This document shows, piece by piece, positions 19,367-28,725 of a DNA stretch of 32,810 bases. Source of the stretch: a virus. Position numbers and translations under genes: made by a program. The stretch spans positions 1 through 32,810 of the IMG/VR virus record IMGVR_UViG_3300044825_000699. One strand, given 5' to 3'. The notes under the pieces were generated by a model. It was not told where the DNA came from. It saw only the letters and a program-made list of their open reading frames with translations, and did no database searches. Within the stretch, counting starts at the first letter, position 1. Each line of letters begins with the position of its first letter.

Positions 19367-22300
19367 ATTGGCTCGCGTCCATGACGCGCTGTTCCTCGGC
19401 AACCTGACGGCGCAGTCGATACACCGCCCGGGCGAGATCATTCTGCTGTGTGCGCAGGTCGTTGATGAGCAGGCGGCGCTCTTCAGGGGTCAAGTCCTTC
19501 ATCTTGTCAATAGCCCGTGCCTGGGCGTTCAGCTCGCGGATGGCTTCCATCGTGCTACGCACTTCACTGCGAGCGACATACAGCCCGAAGTTGGACTTGA
19601 GGTACTTCTCCGCGTCGTCAGGGTCGCTCTTGAGCTTGCGGTTGTAGGTGTTGTAGACCTGCTCTGTAGACCTGTCGAGGTTGTAGATCTCGTCAAGGAA
19701 GCGTATCCCCACAGGGTCTTTCATCACAGCCGATGCACCCGTGAGTTGTGCAGTCAACGTTTGATGCAGCGGGCGGTCAGTTCGCGTGGGGTTGACCATG
19801 ACATCAGCGATGCTGAGAGCGATGCCAGCAGACATGCCAAACATGCCACGCACCAAGTTCTCCAGCATGATCGGAGAGACCTTAAGGGCTTCAATCCCTG
19901 TTGACGTTGCGATGTCCGTCATGGTCTTCGAGACTTCTTTCAACGCCTCTGACGTGCCGGTGCCGTACCGCTCAGAGGGGTCAAGCGCCAACTGTGCCTG
20001 GGACTCCAGCGGTCGCCCGAGGAAGAACGAGTAGTTGACGAGGTTCTCAAGGATGGGTTTCAGAACCTGCGGTGTGATGTTGGGGGACGAGAAAATGTCT
20101 ACGCCGGAAAGCATCAGTTCCTTCAGCACCCGCATGCCGTCGCGCTCCTCGGGGGTACCCTGGAGCTTGTAGTACTGCACCACACGTTCAGGAATAGCCT
20201 TGAAGAAGAACGACAGTTCAGCGGGTATCGGCATGGCCGGCACGAAGCCGAGTTCCTTGCCGCCCGGGATGATCCAGTTTCGGTCCCGAACGTGGTCAGG
20301 CAGGTTCTGGTACTCCTCGTCGTCAGACATCAGCAGTGCGTAGGCAAAGCCCATCGCAGTCAGCACGCCCATGCGCTTGTAGAACAGGTTCCGGGCGTAG
20401 CCCGTCGTCGCGCCGATGGTGCGCTGTGCACTCGGACTGCCCGCCGCTGCCAGGAGGAGCTTGTCCATCGACCGGGCGTAGGCGTTGAAGAAGGGGATGG
20501 TGCGGATGAGATAGTCGGTAGTTCGCGCTGTGCCCCTGCGGCTGAAGTTGATGATCTCCCGGGCGCGTAGCTCAGCCAGCGCTTTGTCGCCCGTCTCCTT
20601 CATCGTCTGGTTGAAAATCGCCTCACGCACGGACACATCCGATGCCTTGGCACCGGCTTCCATGACGCGCATGATCGCCTTGCCGACCGAACGGGGTGCG
20701 AGCCCGGTCTCTTGCAAGATGTCTCGGACGTTGTCACCAACGATGGTGTCGTAAGCAGGCACCACGCCTGACTTGGCAAGCTCCTTCACAGCGGCAGACT
20801 GCACTCCCCTGATTTCATTCCACCAGTTCCGAGGGAAGTTGAGCAGGATACGCGGCAGCATCGCCGCAGGGTTCTTGACCCCGGAGTGCACATACGCCCG
20901 GGTGATGTCGTCCAGCACCTGCTTGATGGCGAACGGCGGCGTGGCAGTCACACCGACGCGCAGGAACTGCGAGAACTTCTGAGCAGCCTTGATGAAGCCT
21001 GGAATGTTGTTCGTCGGTGCCCCCACGAACGCCGCGAGGTTGGCAGGGTCAGGGACGTAGAAGGTCTTGGGTTGCCCCTTGACATAAACGGGCGGGGTGA
21101 GTGCACCGCGCTTATTGTTGTCAACAGTTTTAGGATTGGGGACAAATTCAGCGTAGCCCAATAGCTCCATTTCGGTCAGAGCGTTACCAACCGCATCTGC
21201 CTTCATGGATTCATTGACCATCCAATCCATGAGGTTGGAGAACCTCGTGACGGGGTTTTCAGTCTGCCGTTCCTTGGAGCCCTTGAATTCCTTGATTTGC
21301 TTGAACGCTGCGAGCTTGACATTCGACGGCGCGTCGGGGCGCTGCATCAGGTTGTCGAACTCATCAATACGAGAGAAGGGGATGTAGCCCGTGGCTTCCT
21401 TCCACTCCTTGGCCTTCTCAGCCGTGATGCGCCCAGCGTCTACCATCGTGTCGATCAGAGCGAAGCGGACGGCGTCGAGCTTCTCGCTTACCCCCTTGAT
21501 GAACGCGTCTGCCTGGAAGGCGTCTTCCGCCGCTTTGGCTTCCTCGGGCGTCAGGAAGAACTCAATGTCCTTCTCGACCTGCGGGTCGTTCATCAGCTCG
21601 TATTCGCGGTGTGCAGCCAGTGACTCACCAATGTCTTTGAGGAAGGTCTCAGGGTTGACGCTCCGAGCCTTGGCCTCGGCAGCAATGCTCTCCAGCACCT
21701 GCTTGTAGCTGATCTCTTGCCCGTTGTGTACCAACGTATCAACACTAAGCAGCCCGGTGGGGTCGCGGCGCATGGTGCCGAACTCTTGCACCTCCTTAGC
21801 GAAGCGCGGTGCGTCCAGTGCCCGGGACATGAGGAACACCGGGTTATAGTCTCCCCGGTTGTCGCGGATGCGGTTGCCGTAAGCCTTGGTGAAGATGTAG
21901 TCGATGCCCGCCAGCAGGTCCATCGCCTGTGCACGGAAGCCGATGGCTTTGTTCCCGCCGAACTTGGCGTTGAGCTTTTCACCCAGCGTGGGTTGCTCTT
22001 TCTCACCGACCATTGCTCTAGCGTCGGTCTGCGGCGTCAGACCATCTGCCGCTTGCCTGAGGTCAGCAAGTTCTGCAGGGGTAAACGCCTTACCCGTGTA
22101 GCTGCGAATATCAACGTGGGTACGCCCGACATCTTTCTTGGCGGCGACATAGATAGTCTTACCTGCGACTGACGTGCCTTCGTAGAGTGCAGTGCTTCCT
22201 TTGTTCCATACCGGCTTAAGACCTTGCGCCTCTTTGAGCACCCAGCTTGGGATACCAGTGAGGTTGGCCTGCTTTCCGAACGATAGCCCGCGCAGGTTGG

Positions 22301-25139
22301 CTTCTGCCACGTAGGGCGTCAGGGACTCATCAAGGATCTCTTCCGAGATCGACATCAGCCGTGCAAGGGCACTGTTCTCTTTGCCCTTCAGCCCCAGCAC
22401 CTGGGAGACGACGCCAAACAACCGGCTCAGGAAGGTGCCACCTGACGGGTCTGTAATAGACGCCAGCCAATTTTGAACGTCGCCGTTTGTCAGGCCGTAA
22501 GCCAGCAGTTCTTTGTCATTCTCAAGGGCGTTGAGGACGATGCCCTTCTCAGTGGACGTGAGCGTGCCAGCCTTGTGTCGTTGGTTATAGATCCCAACAA
22601 GTTCTTGTTGAAGATTCCGCAGCTTAGTGGCAGCGGAGCCTTGCGGCGCGAAGCTGATCTGCGCTGAGGTTACAGCATGCACGATTTCGTGCGCTAGCAC
22701 CTCTTGATTGAGAGTACTCCCGGGGTCTCCGGTATAACCGTTGATTACAACTTTGACGGAAGTAGCTTCGCCAAGCCCAGCGGAGGTCGTCTCGGTAATG
22801 CCGTACTTGCCAATCAGCACCCGACCTTTGTCAGTGAGGTGGAAGTTAAACTCAACACCTTGGGCCTTGAGTTGCTCAACACGCCGCTTGGCTTTGACTA
22901 GGATTTGACGATCAGCGTCATCCCGTGCATTCTTGATTGCGTAGTCAACAGCTTCCTCGAAGGACTTGCCGCGCAAGGCGTCGTCCATCTGGCGCGAGTT
23001 TTCAAGGTCGATAGGCCCCGTGCGGGTTTGTTGGGCTTGGGTCTCGGTACCCCCGTACCTAGCAAGCAGATCCTGCGCAGCCTTAATGCTTTCAGGTCTG
23101 TTCTTGACCCGCTCCCCCTTTGCGTCGGTATGCCGTGCGTAGAATGCGTCATACTCGTCTTGAGAGATCTTGCCCGATACCCGCTCGATTTGCTCAACGA
23201 GGTCGGCGCGTTCGGCGGGGGTGAGTTTGGCAGGGGTAGGTGGTGTTACTGCAGCGGGTTGCTCTCCTTCTCCGCCAACAGGCTGTCCAGCATCCTCGAC
23301 AGGAGGAACCACTCCAGTTGGTTCAGCTTCTCCAGCCCCTGCGGGGGCGGCTCCTGCACTGGGCTCGCCAGCCACTGGAGCGCCTGCTCCACTTGTTTCG
23401 GGCTCAGTTCTGACAGCACTTGGGGTCTCCGGTTCGGGCGCAGCCGCCACGGGCGGCGCAGCGGTGGGCACCTCAGGTGCCGGTTCGGGCGCAGCCACCA
23501 CGGACGGCGCGACGGTTGCCGTAGGCACCGTGGGCTCAGCGAAACGCTCTTTGAACTCCGTCAGCTTGGCACGCGACTCCTCGCTACCCAGATCCTTGGT
23601 CAGATAGCTTTCGATGTCCGCGAGGACAACGTCCCGCTGCGCGGGGTCGTGCATGTCCTTCCCAAGCATGCGTCGGTAGATCGGCTGCTTCTTGGTGATG
23701 CCCAGCGTGTCAATGTCGGCGGGCTGCAGGCCGGTTGCAGGGGCACCCGCCTTACGGACCTTGGGCTCTTCGGCTTCCGCCGTAGGCGTCGTCGGTGCCG
23801 TGGGCGGCGTCCATCGCCCACCACCAATCTCAAGCAGACGGGCATCAAGCTCATCGAATCTGCGACGCGCAGGGCTCTTCAGTGCCGGGGGCTTGCCGTT
23901 GACCAGCGTGTCTTCACGCTGCTGGCGCAGTCGAGCGATCTCTTCACGACGTGCCTGAGTGGGATCGAACTCTTCCCGAGGTGATACACCCGCTGCCGCT
24001 GCCTCCTCGGCGCTGAGGAACCCTTCAGCGGCTCGCTTGCCACCAATACGTTGCTCAGCATCCTCGCGTTGCCTGCGCCCACGCTCAGCCTCCAGAGCTT
24101 TGATCGCCTCGTTGCGCTCCTTGGTAGCAGGCTGCTGCTTCAGCGCCTCGATTGCCTGCGTCAGCTTCGGGTAAGCCTCAGAGATTGACTGCGTCAGCGT
24201 CTCGTCAATCGTGGCCTGCGCGGTGTTGGTCGGTGCGGCACGGGCGGCTTCCTGCTCGGCCTTGGCCTGCTCCCGCTGTGCCTTGGCAACGTCAATCGCC
24301 GTCTGGCCTTCGGGCGGGGCAGGCTCACCAGCACCCGCACCCCGGGCTCGACGCCCGAGAGCCAAGTCAAGAAGACCCTGCGCCAGACCACCCACGGCAC
24401 CGCCGTAGGCTGCTTGCTCGCCAAGACCCTCGATGAGCGCTTGATCCGGCTTGTAGACCCCTCTGGCAATCATGTTCTGGGCAAGGCCCGACGCAGCTTC
24501 CTGAGCGGCTTCTTCACCACCCGCCAGCGCGACACGCTTGACGCGGTCCACCGCCGTCAGCACTTCCCCCTCGGGGATGCGCTTGAGAATCCTGAACGGG
24601 GCGAAGACTTCCAAGGCCCCTGGGATGGTGCCCAGCGCGGTCGCTGCGGCACGCTGCTCTTCAGTGGCACCCTCGGTCTCGGCTCGCGTCCGCGCCTCGC
24701 CTGCGCCGGCTCCAACGCCAAGGCCCACGGCACCCGCACGCCCCGCCAGACCCAACGGGCCTAACCCCAAGAAGGGGATGAACGAACCCGCAGCCTCACC
24801 GAACTTACGCCCGACGGTGCCTTCGTACCCCGGAGCCGGGGCGAAGGGTGCCTTGGCAGCGCCAGCTACCCCAGCGATGGCTTCACGCGCTGCGCGTTCT
24901 TGCTCCTGCGGCAGGAGGGCTGAGGCCCCAATCGCAGCTTGCTCTACGAGCCCAATCGCACCGGGGATGACACCTTTGAAGGCTTCGCCTACTTGGCCGA
25001 GAAAGGTCGTCTCGGGGGCTTGCCCCGCTTCCGGTGCCTGCGCCAGCACCGCTTGGATGACCTGCTCTCGTGTCGCACCCGGTGGCCCCTCGATCTGATA
25101 GGTCTTGCCGTTGGGGGCCGAGATGCGATAGGTCGTCAT
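19365..25139 (-). CDS. Very large internal-virion/DNA-ejection protein with zincin domain and LPD38-like end (1924 aa)
   Basis: The ATG at 25139 overlaps the TGA of the upstream gene. Residues 1-35 (TYRISAPNGKTYQIEGPPGA, TREQVIQAVL) are a motif seen at the start of phage ejected proteins. An Ala/Gly-rich hydrophobic stretch, charged coiled coils (290-420) and a Pro/Ala/Glu-rich linker (about 535-640) follow. At about 812-821 is EVLAHEIVHAV (HExxH) and further on KELLAYGLTN, a candidate third ligand, giving a metallopeptidase-like domain. The C-terminal third has VREAIFNQTMKETGD and REIINFSRRGTARTTDYLIR with FFNAYARSMDK, which fits a large polyvalent protein-associated domain of the LPD38 type. 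Probably packed in the capsid and injected with DNA. Whether the peptidase acts on phage or host proteins is unknown. Confidence 0.85.
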   Translation of the reverse strand: MTTYRISAPNGKTYQIEGPPGATREQVIQAVLAQAPEAGQAPETTFLGQVGEAFKGVIPGAIGLVEQAAIGASALLPQEQERAAREAIAGVAGAAKAPFAPAPGYEGTVGRKFGEAAGSFIPFLGLGPLGLAGRAGAVGLGVGAGAGEARTRAETEGATEEQRAAATALGTIPGALEVFAPFRILKRIPEGEVLTAVDRVKRVALAGGEEAAQEAASGLAQNMIARGVYKPDQALIEGLGEQAAYGGAVGGLAQGLLDLALGRRARGAGAGEPAPPEGQTAIDVAKAQREQAKAEQEAARAAPTNTAQATIDETLTQSISEAYPKLTQAIEALKQQPATKERNEAIKALEAERGRRQREDAEQRIGGKRAAEGFLSAEEAAAAGVSPREEFDPTQARREEIARLRQQREDTLVNGKPPALKSPARRRFDELDARLLEIGGGRWTPPTAPTTPTAEAEEPKVRKAGAPATGLQPADIDTLGITKKQPIYRRMLGKDMHDPAQRDVVLADIESYLTKDLGSEESRAKLTEFKERFAEPTVPTATVAPSVVAAPEPAPEVPTAAPPVAAAPEPETPSAVRTEPETSGAGAPVAGEPSAGAAPAGAGEAEPTGVVPPVEDAGQPVGGEGEQPAAVTPPTPAKLTPAERADLVEQIERVSGKISQDEYDAFYARHTDAKGERVKNRPESIKAAQDLLARYGGTETQAQQTRTGPIDLENSRQMDDALRGKSFEEAVDYAIKNARDDADRQILVKAKRRVEQLKAQGVEFNFHLTDKGRVLIGKYGITETTSAGLGEATSVKVVINGYTGDPGSTLNQEVLAHEIVHAVTSAQISFAPQGSAATKLRNLQQELVGIYNQRHKAGTLTSTEKGIVLNALENDKELLAYGLTNGDVQNWLASITDPSGGTFLSRLFGVVSQVLGLKGKENSALARLMSISEEILDESLTPYVAEANLRGLSFGKQANLTGIPSWVLKEAQGLKPVWNKGSTALYEGTSVAGKTIYVAAKKDVGRTHVDIRSYTGKAFTPAELADLRQAADGLTPQTDARAMVGEKEQPTLGEKLNAKFGGNKAIGFRAQAMDLLAGIDYIFTKAYGNRIRDNRGDYNPVFLMSRALDAPRFAKEVQEFGTMRRDPTGLLSVDTLVHNGQEISYKQVLESIAAEAKARSVNPETFLKDIGESLAAHREYELMNDPQVEKDIEFFLTPEEAKAAEDAFQADAFIKGVSEKLDAVRFALIDTMVDAGRITAEKAKEWKEATGYIPFSRIDEFDNLMQRPDAPSNVKLAAFKQIKEFKGSKERQTENPVTRFSNLMDWMVNESMKADAVGNALTEMELLGYAEFVPNPKTVDNNKRGALTPPVYVKGQPKTFYVPDPANLAAFVGAPTNNIPGFIKAAQKFSQFLRVGVTATPPFAIKQVLDDITRAYVHSGVKNPAAMLPRILLNFPRNWWNEIRGVQSAAVKELAKSGVVPAYDTIVGDNVRDILQETGLAPRSVGKAIMRVMEAGAKASDVSVREAIFNQTMKETGDKALAELRAREIINFSRRGTARTTDYLIRTIPFFNAYARSMDKLLLAAAGSPSAQRTIGATTGYARNLFYKRMGVLTAMGFAYALLMSDDEEYQNLPDHVRDRNWIIPGGKELGFVPAMPIPAELSFFFKAIPERVVQYYKLQGTPEERDGMRVLKELMLSGVDIFSSPNITPQVLKPILENLVNYSFFLGRPLESQAQLALDPSERYGTGTSEALKEVSKTMTDIATSTGIEALKVSPIMLENLVRGMFGMSAGIALSIADVMVNPTRTDRPLHQTLTAQLTGASAVMKDPVGIRFLDEIYNLDRSTEQVYNTYNRKLKSDPDDAEKYLKSNFGLYVARSEVRSTMEAIRELNAQARAIDKMKDLTPEERRLLINDLRTQQNDLARAVYRLRRQVAEEQRVMDASQ

Positions 25140-26743
25140 GGCTTAGATACTTCTTCGACTTGACCCCACCTCCCGTTGGGGGTGGTAGCGCCCGACGCAG
25201 GGCCGGGGGTTGCAAAGTATCTTAGCACCTCGTCCCGCGTCACACCATAGGGTGCGACTTGCTGCGTAACCATTTCAACCTGCCTATCAATCATGCGCTG
25301 ACGTGCAGGACCTGTGACTCCAGCAGGTATTGGCACAGCTTTTTGTGCGGCCTCAATCGCGTCTGAAATGGCTTTGCGTTTGGCGGCTTCTCCACGATCA
25401 TCAGCACCTGCGGCGCGGGTGCCAGCAGAAATCTCCGCCGCTCTAGCTTGCCGTTCCTGCGCACCGACTTGGCGTCGCTCAAGGCCAAGTTTTTCCTGCT
25501 TAAACTGCATATCAACCAAGGTAGCTTGGATCTGAGCTTTGATCTCAGCCTCCTTGATCCTATAGTCACGCACTGCGCGGTCATCGCCTTCAGCGCGGGC
25601 CATACGCTCCCGGGCTTGCGTCAGCGCCAGATCAGAACGCAGTTGAGCGAGCTTGTCCCGGGCATCGCGGACACGCGCTTCACGGCTCGCACGGGTCTTG
25701 GCAGCGCCCGCACCGGCAGCGGCCAGAGCCTCCCCGATAGTCATGTCGCCACGCAAGTTCATCAGCATCGCGGCCATAGCTTCGGGATCAGAGAAAACAC
25801 TCCGTCGCTGCTGCTCTTCAAGCCGCCTCAGTTGCTGTTCAGCGGGGTCCAGAGCCGTGCGCGACATGCGGTCGTACTCTTCCCGGGCTGCAACCACTGC
25901 AGGAGACACCGCGCCACGTTGACCGACAAGTTCCGCCAAGGCTTTTTGTGCTTCACTGAGTCCTGATAGGTCAATTTGACCTGCGGCAGGGCCAGGGCCG
26001 GGGCCTGCACCAGCAGGCGCACCAGCACCGGGGCCAGCAGCCGCACCAGCGGCAGGGGACAGACGCGGAGCACCAGCACCAGCACCACCAGCACCCGCAG
26101 GGGGCGTAGGACCAGCACTAGCAACAGCGCCAGCAGGGGGGAAAATAGATCCTAATTGGACAAGAGGTGCAAAATTTCGTTCTTGTATTCTTAGCGGTTC
26201 ACGTTGTGTAGAAGCAATAGATTGTAATTGGGGGGTTCCAGCGCTGCGGCTAGCAGGCGACATAAGACGAGGAGCTGCATTGATCCTACGTCTAACTTCT
26301 TCCAACCGTGCTTCGGCAGCGGCAGCGGCGGATGCTGCTTGTTGATAACCTTGGGGATCGCTAAACCTCTGCTTCGGCCCGTAATATCGGAGCCTTTCAT
26401 CAGCCGCCCGGGCGGCATTCCTAGCTTCCTCTTCTTCACGACCAAGTTTTTCAAGAATGTCGAGAGGGTTAGTAGACCCACCATTTGTAAACGCAACGAT
26501 CCCACCGCCAGCGAAGCCGTAGTTTGACGCACCGAGAGCTTGATTCAGCGCTCCCATGAGTTGGTCTTTGACCGTGGGCGGCTGCTGTTGCGCCTGCGCC
26601 ATCGCTTGTTGCCCTTGAGCGGCACGGGCGAGATTCGCCGCCTTGACAGCTTCATTGAGTGCTAACAACTGTTGGAACGGCTGCGGCTGTGCAGCCATCG
26701 GGTTGGCGTTGGGAGCGATAGCGCCGAGACCTGCGTTCATCAT
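25136..26743 (-). CDS. Gly/Ala/Pro-rich probable internal virion protein (535 aa)
   Basis: ATG at 26743 (a second ATG follows at 26740). The N-terminal 90 residues include PFQQLLALNEAVKAANLARA, a Gln-rich stretch, and SNYGFAGGGIVAFTNGG, a glycine motif (GGGIVAF) common in phage structural proteins near the ejection genes. A collagen-like segment of Gly, Ala and Pro covers about 205-260 (25980-26120). The C-terminal half is charged coiled coil (ARVRDARDKLAQLRSDLALT, EAEIKAQIQATLVDMQFKQE). No enzymatic motif. It is encoded between other probable ejection proteins, and is likely an internal or neck component. The DNA at 26141-26235 is unusually AT-rich. Confidence 0.78.
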   Translation of the reverse strand: MMNAGLGAIAPNANPMAAQPQPFQQLLALNEAVKAANLARAAQGQQAMAQAQQQPPTVKDQLMGALNQALGASNYGFAGGGIVAFTNGGSTNPLDILEKLGREEEEARNAARAADERLRYYGPKQRFSDPQGYQQAASAAAAAEARLEEVRRRINAAPRLMSPASRSAGTPQLQSIASTQREPLRIQERNFAPLVQLGSIFPPAGAVASAGPTPPAGAGGAGAGAPRLSPAAGAAAGPGAGAPAGAGPGPGPAAGQIDLSGLSEAQKALAELVGQRGAVSPAVVAAREEYDRMSRTALDPAEQQLRRLEEQQRRSVFSDPEAMAAMLMNLRGDMTIGEALAAAGAGAAKTRASREARVRDARDKLAQLRSDLALTQARERMARAEGDDRAVRDYRIKEAEIKAQIQATLVDMQFKQEKLGLERRQVGAQERQARAAEISAGTRAAGADDRGEAAKRKAISDAIEAAQKAVPIPAGVTGPARQRMIDRQVEMVTQQVAPYGVTRDEVLRYFATPGPASGATTPNGRWGQVEEVSKP

Positions 26744-26746
26744 GGT

Positions 26747-27577
26747 TTACCCTTTCAGCCCGCCCATCAGAGCCAATAGGCCAAGGCCTCCTTGCATTGC
26801 AGCGGTCAATGCGGATTGCTCCGGCGTGTACTTGGTCGCTTCCAACGGAAGTCCTGGAAGTAGCGTCTGCATGAACTTGGCTTGCTGGAAGGGGTACTGC
26901 ATGCTCTCTTGGAATTGCTGGTAGCCGAAGTCAAGAGGCTGTTGCGCGATCTCTCTTTGTTCTTTGCCCGCTGCAAGTTGATCTGCAAGCGACCGAAGTC
27001 CGTAAGTGGCACCGAACTGTTGAGAAGCCTCTGTGCCACGTTGAGCTTCAAGACCAAGCCCCGACTCTTTGAGCCGCTGCTCCATTGCCCGGTCGTAGGC
27101 TGACTGCAGGCCCTTGGAGGTGATGTCTCCGATCTGCGTCTGGAGGTTGCGCTGGCGCTCCGCCTCCATGATCGCCTGCCTGCTACCGCCATAGGCACCG
27201 GCCTGGGCGAGACGCGCTTGCTCTGCCTGCCGTCCAATGTCCGCTTGCCGCCGCGCTTCACGCGCCTCGATGTCAGTCACCGCTGACATGTACGGAGACA
27301 TGTAGCTTTGAACGGTACCTACAGGCCCCAGCCCGGTGCTGAACTGTGTCGGGTTGTACTGACCGAGTGCACCAAGCCCTGCGAACGCCTGCTGTTGAAG
27401 TGCCGAGGGACCAGCGAAGCGCTCACCCGTGTAGGGCTGAAACGGCAGGTTAGCTGCCGCTTGCCCCTTGGACAGCATGTCGTAGACATACGGCGCAAAG
27501 TTAGGTGACAGCGTGGATTGGGAGGGGTTAAGGCCCCCGGTAGTAGCCCCACCGCCCGTCGTCGTGACATCAGCCAT
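26747..27577 (-). CDS. Conserved phage virion protein, YMSPYM/GGSRQA type (276 aa)
   Basis: I choose ATG at 27577, which overlaps the stop of the preceding gene (TGATG) and follows AGAGGAGAGCG; a GTG at 27580 in frame is an alternative. The protein has PYTGERFAGPSALQQQAFAG, VQSYMSPYMSAVTDIEAREA, RRQADIGRQAEQARLAQAGA, YGGSRQAIMEAERQRNLQTQ, then IGDITSKGLQSAYDRAMEQR. This order (Y-MSPYM, ADIGRQ, A-x-GA-x-GGSRQA, NLQTQ-IGDI) is strongly conserved in podovirus-like and marine/freshwater phage proteins encoded near ejection proteins, though the function is not established. The C-terminus ends in a hydrophobic GLGLLALMGGLKG. Likely an internal virion or DNA-ejection component. Confidence 0.85.
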   Translation of the reverse strand: MADVTTTGGGATTGGLNPSQSTLSPNFAPYVYDMLSKGQAAANLPFQPYTGERFAGPSALQQQAFAGLGALGQYNPTQFSTGLGPVGTVQSYMSPYMSAVTDIEAREARRQADIGRQAEQARLAQAGAYGGSRQAIMEAERQRNLQTQIGDITSKGLQSAYDRAMEQRLKESGLGLEAQRGTEASQQFGATYGLRSLADQLAAGKEQREIAQQPLDFGYQQFQESMQYPFQQAKFMQTLLPGLPLEATKYTPEQSALTAAMQGGLGLLALMGGLKG

Positions 27578-28716
27578 CACGCTCTCCTCTGAAGGTTGTG
27601 CATCAGGTTGTACATCTGGCGTGCACCGCCCATGCGCTGGACAGTCTCCCGAGGGACGTAGGCTTCACCGTTTGACACCCGGGCCGGAGTCTGACCCTTG
27701 GCCCCGTGGATTGTCGCAGGGATGCTGTCGCTTGTGCCAGTCCCTGGCCCCCGAATTGGTTGTGCACCGGGCACCAGCGCGGCGAGACCCTTCGGTCCAC
27801 CGGCACCGTCCACCGCCCGCTTGGTCAACACGAACCCGCCGTCCTCCATGTTGACATGGCCCCCATGCGCGTAGGCGTGCATGAGCCCGCCTTGGGCGGC
27901 GTATTGAGCGACGGGACCACCCTGGGCGTACACCCCCACACCGTCCCCAGCGGATACGCCACTGACAGAATCACCAACAGCAGGACCAACACCAGAATCA
28001 CCGCTGTCCCCACCGGGACCAAAACCAGAATCAGGCGGACCAAACATAGCCAAATCCGCAGCGGCAATCGACTCCGGGGTACTTACTCCGATGATGTTCC
28101 CATTGGCATCACTCACGATGGAGATACCCAGACCCGGGAGCCCCTGCTCGATCATGTCTTGCATCGTTTGCTGCGCAGCGCTCATCGCATTGATCTGTTG
28201 ATCAGCGATACCTTTTCCGACCGCACTCGCCACCATCCCATAAGGCATAAGCGGGATGTTCCCATATGCCATGAGACCTAGTCCGAGTTGTTGAGCCAAT
28301 GAACTGACACCTTGTCCGGGAGCAGCGCCCCCGCCAGAAGACGAAGGGGCAACATCTGCGTCTTGTCCAAGGCCACTACCACCCAGCAGTCGTTCTAGCG
28401 CGGCCCTTTCTTCCTCGCCCGTAGCAGCAGTTGCCGCAGTGGGTCCAACAGCTTGAATAGGCGGGCCGTAATCATAGTAGGCCAGAGGAGTACCCAAAGT
28501 GGGGTGCACCCCCATCGTGCGGGTAAGCTGTGCGGGGCCAGGGTAAGCCAGCTTCGTTCCACCACCCATTTCAGGCATGCGCTCTTTTGCCGCCTGTTGC
28601 GCTGCCAAAGCCGCTAGACCTAGCTTACCCGCGTCAGAACCAAAGATGTCTTTGCCAAAGTCAAGCACATCCCCGACGATACCAACGCCACCTTTTATGA
28701 TGTCTAGAAGATCCAT
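27577..28716 (-). CDS. Gly-rich probable virion protein ending in YVPRETVQRMGG-type motif (379 aa)
   Basis: The ATG at 28716 follows GAGGTAAGGTT. The N-terminus MDLLDIIKGGVGIVGDVLDF is hydrophobic; then a Gly/Ala-rich body, a central MVASAVGKGIADQQINAMSA helix, a GDSGDSGVGPAVGDSVSGVS low-complexity segment, and a C-terminus with GPGTGTSDSIPATIHGAKGQ then TPARVSNGEAYVPRETVQRM and GGARQMYNLMHNLQR. That ending (GPGTGTSDSIPA, ARVS-x-GE, GGARQ-x-YN-x-M) is widely conserved in phage proteins next to internal virion proteins. The exact virion position is unknown, with ejection or portal-proximal location plausible. Confidence 0.82.
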   Translation of the reverse strand: MDLLDIIKGGVGIVGDVLDFGKDIFGSDAGKLGLAALAAQQAAKERMPEMGGGTKLAYPGPAQLTRTMGVHPTLGTPLAYYDYGPPIQAVGPTAATAATGEEERAALERLLGGSGLGQDADVAPSSSGGGAAPGQGVSSLAQQLGLGLMAYGNIPLMPYGMVASAVGKGIADQQINAMSAAQQTMQDMIEQGLPGLGISIVSDANGNIIGVSTPESIAAADLAMFGPPDSGFGPGGDSGDSGVGPAVGDSVSGVSAGDGVGVYAQGGPVAQYAAQGGLMHAYAHGGHVNMEDGGFVLTKRAVDGAGGPKGLAALVPGAQPIRGPGTGTSDSIPATIHGAKGQTPARVSNGEAYVPRETVQRMGGARQMYNLMHNLQRRA

Positions 28717-28725
28717 AACCTTACC

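Noticed and set aside
22905-23984. A 359-codon + strand frame inside the 1924-aa gene
   Set aside because: It is a shadow of the low-complexity Pro/Ala/Glu linker, with biased Arg/Gly/Ser content and no binding site.
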